Positions 57,131-64,000 of a DNA stretch of 64,000 nucleotides are shown here, piece by piece. Within the stretch, counting starts at the first letter, position 1; every line of letters begins with the position of its first letter. A program made the position numbers and the translations under genes. Where the stretch lies: NCBI GenBank assembly GCA_031553655.1, contig JAVBLG010000091.1, forward strand, positions 3,365-67,364, written 5' to 3'. The notes under the pieces are model-generated. The model did not search any database. It had not been told where the DNA came from and saw only the letters and a program-made list of their open reading frames with translations. The stretch is from JAVBLG01 sp031553655. GTDB taxonomy: Bacteria; Desulfobacterota; Desulfovibrionia; Desulfovibrionales; Desulfovibrionaceae.

Positions 57131-58021
57131 CTATTTCATGAACGCAAACTGCTCCATCATGTTTTTCAGGTTGAGCGCGTCCCAAGGCATGTGTTCGGCA
57201 AAACTGAAGCCCACCACATCGGCGATGGCGGAAACGTCTTTGATGATGCGCGTCACTTGAGGAATGGCCAACTTGCCGGTCACTGTATTAAACGGCTCGG
57301 CTCCGGGGTTCATCGTGAGCTGAGAATAAAAGAGTTTCGGGTCAAGGGCATCCAGGTCAAAGTGAATGACGACATGCTCGAACTTGTTGTCCTTAATCCA
57401 ACTGAGCACTGCTTCGCTGTTGTCCGCCACATCTTTGGGTGAAACGGTGCGTAGCCCCATTTCCTCGACGCACGCCCTTTCATAAGGGGCATTGAATCCG
57501 TCAATGCCGATAAGCATAACGTGTTCCGGTTTAAACGGCGTCTTCACTTCTGCGGCAAAAAACGGATCGCCCTTGCCCATGAGATTGCCGAGCACCATTG
57601 TGTGCTCCCGATCACGGTCTTTGGGAGTGGCAATGTCTGGGTGAGTGTCAATCCACAGCAGACCGACGTTACCTTGGTAGCGTTCGTTCAGATAGGCGAA
57701 AGGTGCCTGGCTGACATGACAATCTCCACCGAACATGATGATCCTGTCCGGCGCGTGTGCGTCGATGATGTTTCGCGCGGCTCGAAGTTGGCGCAGAACC
57801 ACGTCCTGCCAGACAACGCCGTTTTGTTTGGGCCTGGGAGTGCCGGTATAGGCTTCCACAGGCACTTCAACCAGAGGAGCGTCGCTTTCGGGCGCGAGGA
57901 ACGCCAGAAGACGCGCGCCCATCGGGTAAATCAGGCCGGAAGAGGGTTTGATGTCGTAATCGCCGCCTTGCCATTGAGGCATCAGAAGCCGCAGGGTTTT
58001 TTGCTGTTTTGTCGTGCTCAT
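57131..58021 (-). CDS. Arginase/agmatinase-family hydrolase
   Basis: A 296-residue ureohydrolase-fold protein. Manganese ligands are visible in FGGDCHVSQAP, WIDTHPDIATP and HFDLDALDPKLF. The GGDCHVS and THPDI forms differ slightly from classical arginase (GGDHS, DAHxD), so the substrate may not be arginine or agmatine. There is no operon partner; repeats C and A lie upstream. Confidence 0.85.
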   Translation of the reverse strand: MSTTKQQKTLRLLMPQWQGGDYDIKPSSGLIYPMGARLLAFLAPESDAPLVEVPVEAYTGTPRPKQNGVVWQDVVLRQLRAARNIIDAHAPDRIIMFGGDCHVSQAPFAYLNERYQGNVGLLWIDTHPDIATPKDRDREHTMVLGNLMGKGDPFFAAEVKTPFKPEHVMLIGIDGFNAPYERACVEEMGLRTVSPKDVADNSEAVLSWIKDNKFEHVVIHFDLDALDPKLFYSQLTMNPGAEPFNTVTGKLAIPQVTRIIKDVSAIADVVGFSFAEHMPWDALNLKNMMEQFAFMK

Positions 58022-58038
58022 GTTTTTTGTTTCCTCTT

Positions 58039-58188
58039 AGGGGCTGTCTCTAAATGCGTCTTTTGTACAATGGCTACGTCAAGCGGGCATTTTTGCTCCG
58101 GTCGAGTACCATAGGAGTACACTCGCTACGCAAAAAGGCCCGCTTTCCTTGCCTTTGAATCAAAATACGCTATTTGGAGACAGCCCCT
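58039..58188. repeat. Long palindromic repeat family C, copy with 150-bp arms-to-arms fold
   Basis: AGGGGCTGTCTC opens and GAGACAGCCCCT closes. Inner AAGCGGGC pairs with GCCCGCTT. The centre has GGTCGAGTACCATAGGAGTA and CACTCG. It is the longest of the family here and can fold end to end. Confidence 0.8.
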
Positions 58189-58201
58189 AGCCCGGATATT
58201 T

Positions 58202-58384
58202 TATGTTTCAATCCACAGTCAGCTCCCTCCGTCGACTGACTCCGTCTCCGTCGGATAGGAACCGTGCGGATTGCCCCTCCCTGAAGGAAAGGGTTACAAA
58301 AAAAATTTCATCGACTTCGTCGTTTTGTCAATCAATTTTTCTCCCTGAAGGGGGGAGGTTTCAGACCATAAAGGAAATTTTGAT
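58202..58384 (+). repeat. Repeat family A, copy with an orphan start site
   Basis: GTTTCAATCCACAGTCAGCT through the CATAAAGGAAATTTTGATGA end seen before creA. Here the ribosome site leads to ATGAATAATTAA, a three-codon frame. The creA-like leader is thus present without a gene. Confidence 0.75.
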
Positions 58385-58400
58385 GAATAATTAAATGACG

Positions 58401-58428
58401 ACGGCCCGAATTATATCATCCGGGCCGT
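58401..58428. terminator. Hairpin downstream of cstA
   Basis: ACGGCCCG and CGGGCCGT around 12 nt, with AT-rich flanks on both sides, 35 nt from the cstA stop. The rest of the 441-bp gap is repeats C and A. Confidence 0.6.
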
Positions 58429-58462
58429 AAAATTATTTTGTTAATTTTATGCGCAAAACGAT

Positions 58463-60292
58463 CTATTCATCGGCCAGAGCCACAACAGTGTCGCCGTAAG
58501 CATCCTTGGTGGTGGTCTTTATGCGCAACAGTTCAATCCAGCGGCGGAAGGTTTCCACAAAGACAAAAACCATCAACACGGCGATGACCAAGGCCAGAAA
58601 CGACAGAAAGTACTGCCCCGTCGGCAAGTAAATGTCTATAACCTGCAAATATCCGGCCCACAATGTGATGAAAGCCATAAAAATACCAGGTACAGCCGTG
58701 CACCAGGCGTATCTGGCCTTGTCCATGCGAATCAGCATGGTGGTGCCGATGATCAGCGCGCAGGAGGCCAAAAGCTGGTTGCTCATGCCGAAAAGCGGCC
58801 AGATGGTGCCGATGTTGCCGGTATACAGCAGATAGCCCCAGGCAAAAGTAAAGATCAGGCTGGTTATGACAATGCCGGGCCGCCATTCCTTGTCTTCAAA
58901 CTTTGGTATGACGTGGCCGAGCATTTCCTGCAAGAAGAAGCGGCCCACGCGGGTTCCGGCGTCAATGGCGCTCAGGATGAATACGGCTTCAAACATGATC
59001 GCGAAGTGGTACCAGTAGGACATGAGGCCGTCCATGAACGGAATGGATGAGAAAATGTGAGCCATGCCCACAGCCAGAGAAACCCCGCCGCCGGGGCGGT
59101 GCATGACGTTTTCCTGCACTTCGGCAGCCAGCCGGGGCAGATCCTGCACCTGCATGCCAAGCTTGGCGAAAGCCTCCTGGCTGGCGTTGATGGCGAAGTA
59201 ATCGGCCGGCATCAGAGTGCAGGCGGCAATAAGGGCCATTATGGCCACAAAACCTTCGGTAAGCATGGCTCCATAACCCACGAACAGTACTTCGCGCTCA
59301 TTTTCGATCATTTTGGGGGTTGTGCCCGTGCCGATAATGGCGTGAAAGCCGGAAAGCGCCCCGCAGGCTATGGTTATGAATATAAACGGCACGACAGGCC
59401 CGCCGATGATTGGGCCTCCGCCCTGCGTGAACTTGGTTAAGGGATCCATAAGCATATCGGGCCGCACAAACAGTATTCCACAGGTCAGCGCCGCGATGGT
59501 GCCGATTTTCAAGTAGGTGGAAAGATAGTCGCGTGGGGCCAGCAACAGCCATACAGGCAGAACAGAAGCGAAAAAGCCGTATACCGGAATTGCCAGCGCA
59601 ACCTCATTGCTGCTCCAGTTAAACAGGGAGTTCATGGTGGGGTTTGACACTATATACGGCCCGGCCACTATGCCCAGAAAAAGAAGCACCACGCCGATAA
59701 TGCTGGCCCCGGCCACATCGCCGGGCCGCCAGAACTGCATGTAAAGCCCCATAATAATGCCAATGGGTATGGTTATAAACACGGTAAAAGTGCCCCAGGG
59801 GCTGTTGTGCATGGCACTGACCACGGCAATGGACAGCCCGGCCAGGGTCAGAATGAGAATAAACAAAATGGCTACCGAGGCCACATGCCCGGTGAGCGGG
59901 CTTATTTCTTTGGCGGCAATAAAAGCCAGGCTGCGGCCCCTGTGGCGCACCGAGGCAAAAAGCACCACCATGTCATGCACTGCCCCGGCCATAACGCAGC
60001 CGATTAGAATCCATAGCGCTCCGGGTAAAAAACCGTATTGCGCGGCCAGCACCGGGCCCAGCAGAGGCCCGGCGGCGGCGATGGCGGCAAAATGGTGCCC
60101 GAAGAGCACGTATTTGTTGGTTTTAACATAGTCGTGACCGTCAGCGAATCGTATGGCCGGAGTAACTCGGGCCGCATTCAGCACCAACACCTTGCGCGCC
60201 AGGAACAAACCGTAAAAGCGGTAGCCAATGGCGAAAACGCAAAGCGAGGTAAAAATCAAGGTTACCGCATTCATGCCTCGCAACGCTTCCAT
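58463..60292 (-). CDS. cstA: Carbon starvation protein CstA
   Basis: A 609-residue membrane transporter with about 16 helices. CstA hallmarks: GHDYVKTNKYVLFGHHFAAI, AGPLLGPVLAAQYGFLPGAL, DMVVLFASVRHRGRSL and IPVYGFFASVLPVWLLLAPR. Members import peptides or pyruvate. GAGG lies 9 nt before the ATG; an ATG six codons on is an alternative. A perfect palindrome (60,339-60,360) lies upstream. Confidence 0.95.
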   Translation of the reverse strand: MEALRGMNAVTLIFTSLCVFAIGYRFYGLFLARKVLVLNAARVTPAIRFADGHDYVKTNKYVLFGHHFAAIAAAGPLLGPVLAAQYGFLPGALWILIGCVMAGAVHDMVVLFASVRHRGRSLAFIAAKEISPLTGHVASVAILFILILTLAGLSIAVVSAMHNSPWGTFTVFITIPIGIIMGLYMQFWRPGDVAGASIIGVVLLFLGIVAGPYIVSNPTMNSLFNWSSNEVALAIPVYGFFASVLPVWLLLAPRDYLSTYLKIGTIAALTCGILFVRPDMLMDPLTKFTQGGGPIIGGPVVPFIFITIACGALSGFHAIIGTGTTPKMIENEREVLFVGYGAMLTEGFVAIMALIAACTLMPADYFAINASQEAFAKLGMQVQDLPRLAAEVQENVMHRPGGGVSLAVGMAHIFSSIPFMDGLMSYWYHFAIMFEAVFILSAIDAGTRVGRFFLQEMLGHVIPKFEDKEWRPGIVITSLIFTFAWGYLLYTGNIGTIWPLFGMSNQLLASCALIIGTTMLIRMDKARYAWCTAVPGIFMAFITLWAGYLQVIDIYLPTGQYFLSFLALVIAVLMVFVFVETFRRWIELLRIKTTTKDAYGDTVVALADE

Positions 60293-60338
60293 AACCCATC
60301 ACCTCGTGTAAAAAAGTGTATGCCGGTTTACAGACCGA

Positions 60339-60360
60339 TTTCATACCTGAAGGTATGAAA
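60339..60360 (-). promoter_or_regulatory. Palindromic operator candidate upstream of cstA
   Basis: TTTCATACCT-GA-AGGTATGAAA, perfect 10-bp arms, 47 bp upstream of the cstA start codon. Likely a binding site for a dimeric regulator; also able to form a hairpin. Confidence 0.5.
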
Positions 60361-60474
60361 TTACGGCTCAAACTGTATGCCCCGGCATATTATGGGTAAA
60401 TGATTTTGAGGCGTTTGTGGTAATATAACTAGGTGTTATATTTAAATTATTGTGTGGTAGATTTAAATCGGTAA

Positions 60475-62418
60475 CTACTCCCTGGAAAGAGCTTCAATAG
60501 GGTTGAGGCGGGAGGCGTTGCGGGCCGGCATGAATCCAAAGGCTATGCCTATGCATGAGGAGCATAAAAGGGCCAGCAGCATCGATTCCAATGAATAGGA
60601 CATGGAAAAATTCTTGATCATCATATCCACTGCCAAGCCGATCAGGCCCGCGAGGCCCATACCGAGCAAACCGCCGGTGAGGCAGATCAGAACCGCTTCC
60701 ATAAGGAATTGTTCCATAATGTTGATGCGCCGCGCGCCAATGGCCATGCGCACTCCTATTTCCCTGGTACGTTCGGTAACGGAAACCAACATTATGTTCA
60801 TTACACCAATGCCGCCCACCACCAGCGAAATAAGGGCTATGCCCGCAATCAGCAATGTGAGGGTGTTTGTGGCGCTTTCCACGGTCTTTTTTATGCTGTC
60901 AGTGCTGAAAGTGAAAAAATCTTTTTTGCCGTGGCGGGCGGTAAGCAAAGTGGTGATGCTTTTTTCGGCCATCAGCGGCATGACCCCGTCCCGCACTTTT
61001 ACGGTTACGGAAGATATGTTGCGCTCGCCGGTAATGCGGTTCATCACCGTGGTGTAAGGCGCCCAGAGGTTCAAAGTGTCTTTGGCGCCGAAGCCTGTGT
61101 CTTTCTTTTTTGTCACGCCCACAATGCGCAAGGGCTGGCGGTTGAAAAGCAATGTCTGGCCTTCGGCTTTTTCGCCGCCGGGAAAAAGCTTTTGGCAGGT
61201 ATTGTCGTCAATCACCACATAAGAAGCGCTGGCGCGCACTTCCTCAGCATTAAAAAAGCGGCCCGAGGCCGTTTCCAGCCCTTTTACGTCAAAAAAGCTG
61301 GCTCCCACGCCGCTCAGCTGGGCGGTAAGAGATACGTTACGCCAGGTCAGTGTGCCCGAAACCGAGGTGTTGGGGGTGCTGCTGGCGATGTAGGTCTGTC
61401 TGCCCAGAAAGTCGGCATCGGCCACGGTGAGGGTTTTTATTCTGCTTGCGTAGCGGTCGCCAAAGCCCGCGCCGGGGAAGATGTCTATGGTATTGGTGCC
61501 CATTGAACTGATGTCAGCGATGATTTTGGCCTGCGAGCCGCGCCCCAGGGCCACCACCGAAGCCACCGAGGCTATGCCGATGATAATGCCCAGCATGGTC
61601 AGCACCGAGCGCAGTTTGTGCGCCCAGATGGCCTGCACCGACATGCGCAGAGCCTCGCGCATATGGTCGAGGCGCTCGGACATTCTGGATACGGCCGTTG
61701 TTGCCGGGGGCTTCCAGGGTTCCGTCTGGGCAAAGGGGCGGTTGCGTTCGTCGGAGACAACTCGGCCGTCGCTTATGCGGATGACCCGCCCGGCATAGGC
61801 CGCCACATTGGCGTCGTGGGTAACCACAATCACGGTGTGTCCGCGCCGGTTCAGCTCGGTGAGAATTCCCATCACATTTTCGCCGCTGGCGGAATCGAGC
61901 GCGCCGGTTGGTTCGTCGGCCAGAATGATGCGCCCCCCGTTCATCAGGGCGCGGGCAATGCTTACCCGCTGTTGCTGCCCGCCGGAAAGTTCCGAGGGCA
62001 GGCTGTCGGGCTTGTCTTGCAGGCCCAGGCTCTTGAGCAATGCTTCGGCTCTTGCTTGACGGTCTTTTTTGCTTACACCCGAATATACGGCGGGCAGGGC
62101 CGTGTTTTCCAAAGCCGAAAGCTTGGGCAGAAGATTGTAGCGTTGAAAGATGAAGCCAAGGCGCGAGCCGCGCAGACGCGACTGGCTGTCGGCATCCAGG
62201 GCGGCGATGTCTTCGCCGTCAATGCGGCATGCCCCGGAGCTGGGAGTGTCGAGGCAGCCGAGAATGTTCATGAGCGTGGACTTGCCCGATCCCGATTGCC
62301 CCACAATGGCCACAAAGTCACCGTCTTCCACGCAAAAGCTCACATCGCGCAGAGCGTACACGCTGCTTTCGCCGGAACCGAAAACTTTGCAGACTTTGTC
62401 CACGTCTATAATATTCAT
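60475..62418 (-). CDS. macB: MacB-type ABC transporter (ATPase fused to permease)
   Basis: A 647-residue fusion. The N-terminal ATPase has Walker A VGQSGSGKSTLMNILG, signature LSGGQQQRVSIARAL and Walker B IILADEPTGALD. A membrane helix at about 270-290 leads to a large periplasmic domain and three C-terminal helices (IAGIALISLVVGGIGVMNIM, then GVRMAIGARRINIMEQF). It acts with MacA and a TolC-like channel to expel macrolides, peptides or lipids. No TolC gene is in the window. Confidence 0.94.
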   Translation of the reverse strand: MNIIDVDKVCKVFGSGESSVYALRDVSFCVEDGDFVAIVGQSGSGKSTLMNILGCLDTPSSGACRIDGEDIAALDADSQSRLRGSRLGFIFQRYNLLPKLSALENTALPAVYSGVSKKDRQARAEALLKSLGLQDKPDSLPSELSGGQQQRVSIARALMNGGRIILADEPTGALDSASGENVMGILTELNRRGHTVIVVTHDANVAAYAGRVIRISDGRVVSDERNRPFAQTEPWKPPATTAVSRMSERLDHMREALRMSVQAIWAHKLRSVLTMLGIIIGIASVASVVALGRGSQAKIIADISSMGTNTIDIFPGAGFGDRYASRIKTLTVADADFLGRQTYIASSTPNTSVSGTLTWRNVSLTAQLSGVGASFFDVKGLETASGRFFNAEEVRASASYVVIDDNTCQKLFPGGEKAEGQTLLFNRQPLRIVGVTKKKDTGFGAKDTLNLWAPYTTVMNRITGERNISSVTVKVRDGVMPLMAEKSITTLLTARHGKKDFFTFSTDSIKKTVESATNTLTLLIAGIALISLVVGGIGVMNIMLVSVTERTREIGVRMAIGARRINIMEQFLMEAVLICLTGGLLGMGLAGLIGLAVDMMIKNFSMSYSLESMLLALLCSSCIGIAFGFMPARNASRLNPIEALSRE

Positions 62419-62489
62419 AGCAATTGATATAATAATTATAAAATTTAATGGTACAAAAGTCTTTAAAGCCGGTCAACACTGCGGGATTT

Positions 62490-62592
62490 TTGTTCTCTGC
62501 CAAGGAAGAAAGTTTTTTTGCGGAAGAAGTGTACTTCTTGTGGTACTCGACCGGAGTAAAAAAATTTTTCTGACGCAGGCAGAGGGCAAAAG
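62490..62592 (-). repeat. Repeat family C copy between macA and macB
   Basis: CTCTGCC...GGCAGAG closes the fold. Inside, GAAAGTTTTTTT pairs with AAAAAATTTTTC, and the centre has GAAGAAGTGTACTTCTTGTG and GTACTCGACCGGAG. The stem sequence differs from the 14.5- and 58-kb copies but remains paired. It lies inside the macA-macB operon. Confidence 0.75.
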
Positions 62593-62611
62593 GCAGGTAG
62601 CGTTGACCGGC

Positions 62612-63832
62612 TTAGTGCGGAGGGCCGCCACGCCTGCTTTGCTGCTCAATTTCCGCTTTGGTGAGCTGTCCGGTAATTACCTTTTCCCCTTCTTTCAAGC
62701 CGCCGAGAATTTCCACACGTACGCCGTCGCTGATGCCTGTGGTGATTGTTTTGCTTTCCACCCGGCCGTCGGCTTCGAGTACGCGCACTTTTTTTGCGCC
62801 GGATTCGCCGCGCACAGCCATAAGTGGAGCCAGCAGGGCGTTTTGGGCTTCGGCCACCACAATGTCGGCCTGCACGGTCATGCCGATGCGCAGGCGTCTG
62901 TCGCTGTTGTCCACTCTGGCCTTGCCGTAATAGTAAACCGCCTTGGAGGTGGAAGTCGATGATGACGACGAAGACGAGCCAGCGGAAGATGTTGTTTTGT
63001 AAGTTCCGTCGGTAAGGGTGGTCAGACCGGGGTCGATGGAGTTCAGGACGGCGTGGCGAATTTCGTCCGGTTCGGACAAGATGGAATAAGATATAGTCAT
63101 ACCCGGATTTACGGCGGTTATATCTCCTTCGGACAGTTCTATTTTTATTTCCATACGGTTGAGGTCGGCAATCTGGGCGATGGTGGGCGTAGTTTGCATG
63201 GCGTTGACGGTTTGTCCTTCGTCAACCGGCACGGAAACGATCACTCCGTCCAGGGGTGAGGTGATGCGGGTATAGCCCAAATTTACTTGATCTGTGCTCA
63301 CGGCCAGCTCGGTCTGGCGAATTTGTGATTCAAGCACGGCCATTTCCGCCTTGGTCTGGGCCCAGGTGGTTTCCATATTTTCCATGCTTTCTTGAGAGGC
63401 CGAGTTGCTGGATCGCAGACTTTTATAGCGTTTAAACTGTAGCTCGGATATGCGCAGGGTGGTGCGTTTGGATTCCAGTTGCGCCCGATAGGATTTCAGA
63501 AGGGCGCGGTCGATTTCAAGCTGGTTGAGTTGGGGTACGGAATCTATTTCCGCTACAAGCTCTCCTTTTTTCACGGGTTGCCCTACAATTGCGTGGAGCT
63601 TCTTGATTTGGCCCGACACCTGCGCTCCAACAGTAACCAGCTGCACCGCTCCCACCTCGCCGGTGGCGCTGACCACGCGTTTGATATTGCCTCTGGCGGC
63701 TGTTTCAGTGAGGTATACAGTTTCCTGCCCCGATCCGGAACGCTTCCATAGAGTGAAGGCGGCAATTAAGAACAGCGCGAGCGAAGCGATGAGGGCATAT
63801 TTTTTTATGCTTTTATTTTTTTGTGTCTGCAT
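62612..63832 (-). CDS. macA: MacA-type periplasmic adaptor
   Basis: A 406-residue membrane fusion protein. One membrane helix (about 11-25) is followed by the first lipoyl half GAVQLVTVGAQVSGQIKKLH and a coiled hairpin (100-190). The second lipoyl half is VNLGYTRITSPLDGVIVSVP, and a beta-barrel domain follows. A Ser-rich loop (AGSSSSSSSTSTS, about 295-308) is unusual. It pairs with macB 193 bp downstream; repeat C fills the gap. Confidence 0.93.
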   Translation of the reverse strand: MQTQKNKSIKKYALIASLALFLIAAFTLWKRSGSGQETVYLTETAARGNIKRVVSATGEVGAVQLVTVGAQVSGQIKKLHAIVGQPVKKGELVAEIDSVPQLNQLEIDRALLKSYRAQLESKRTTLRISELQFKRYKSLRSSNSASQESMENMETTWAQTKAEMAVLESQIRQTELAVSTDQVNLGYTRITSPLDGVIVSVPVDEGQTVNAMQTTPTIAQIADLNRMEIKIELSEGDITAVNPGMTISYSILSEPDEIRHAVLNSIDPGLTTLTDGTYKTTSSAGSSSSSSSTSTSKAVYYYGKARVDNSDRRLRIGMTVQADIVVAEAQNALLAPLMAVRGESGAKKVRVLEADGRVESKTITTGISDGVRVEILGGLKEGEKVITGQLTKAEIEQQSRRGGPPH

Positions 63833-63907
63833 TTAATCAATTATATGTTTGGAAATAGTTGTATAATAGCTTAATAAGCAAGAGTTTTTGAAAAAAGGGA
63901 TGGGGGT

Positions 63908-63962
63908 GTGGGGGGGAGGGGAAAAAAAATTTTTGAAAAAAATTTTTTTCCGTCCCCCCCCA
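63908..63962. terminator. Hairpin near the right window edge
   Basis: GGGGGGGAGGGGAAAAAAAA pairs imperfectly with TTTTTTTCCGTCCCCCCC. It belongs with the similar hairpins after thiG and glycerate kinase. The gene it serves lies beyond the window. Confidence 0.5.
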
Positions 63963-64000
63963 AACACAAAGATAAATAGGGTGTCTAAAAAATTAAGGGA

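Overview
The window looks like a Desulfovibrionaceae chromosome (Desulfovibrio-type deltaproteobacterium). This rests on the gene set and order: sigma-54 (rpoN), long hpf, rapZ and a partial mannose-family PTS in one run, an incomplete thiamine pair thiS-thiG, a MOFRL-type glycerate kinase, CstA, a many-domain hybrid kinase, an MCP and a flagellin-like gene with sigma-28-type promoters. Base composition is a little over half GC, except for AT-rich cargo inside mobile elements. Species cannot be assigned from this sequence alone.

Layout. 1-24.9 kb is core-like: a Skp/OmpH protein cut by the window edge, a hybrid kinase with an HAD phosphatase, a minimal flagellin-like protein divergent from a GT4 glycosyltransferase, an MCP, YgiQ, an MFS exporter, a TPR protein, a DUF4136 lipoprotein, YbgC and MltA with overlapping divergent starts, IlvD, ThiS-ThiG, glycerate kinase, a second MFS protein and CreA. 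24,941-25,018 is tRNA-Glu(TTC). Its 3' 49 bp recur at 34,672-34,720 (identical) and 45,256-45,304 (3 mismatches), bounding two tandem integrative mobilizable elements. Element 1 (25.0-34.7 kb) has an apparently intact tyrosine integrase, a ColE1-like mob set in which mobB and mobD lie inside mobA in other frames, a hairpin that may be oriT, a pentapeptide-repeat/ion-channel fusion, a YhcG-type PDDEXK protein and a membrane coiled-coil protein. Element 2 (34.7-45.3 kb) has a damaged integrase, an RSF1010-like divergent mob module with a recognisable nic region, a HigBA-like pair, an IS66-family insertion with an exact 8-bp target duplication that splits an unknown gene, and an EmrAB-like pump whose regulator and exporter 5' ends are both missing.

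45.3-48.9 kb is a scar zone: IS remnants, an antitoxin/Doc pair whose toxin has lost its motif histidine, a LysR gene with a degenerate HTH, and a dehydrogenase joined to the tail of an anion transporter. 48.9-64 kb returns to core genes: PTS EIIC (frameshifted in a 9-T run), EIIB, EIIA, rapZ, hpf, rpoN, pyrG, purQ, an EVE-domain protein, an arginase-family enzyme, cstA, macB and macA.

The least explained part is the non-coding DNA. Three structured dispersed repeat families (called A, B and C here) and a short palindrome family (D) sit in leaders and 3' ends of core genes. Families B and C keep base pairing while the paired sequences differ between copies, which suggests that the fold itself is under selection or is needed for their spread. 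Together with the tandem tRNA-Glu elements, these are the strongest leads.
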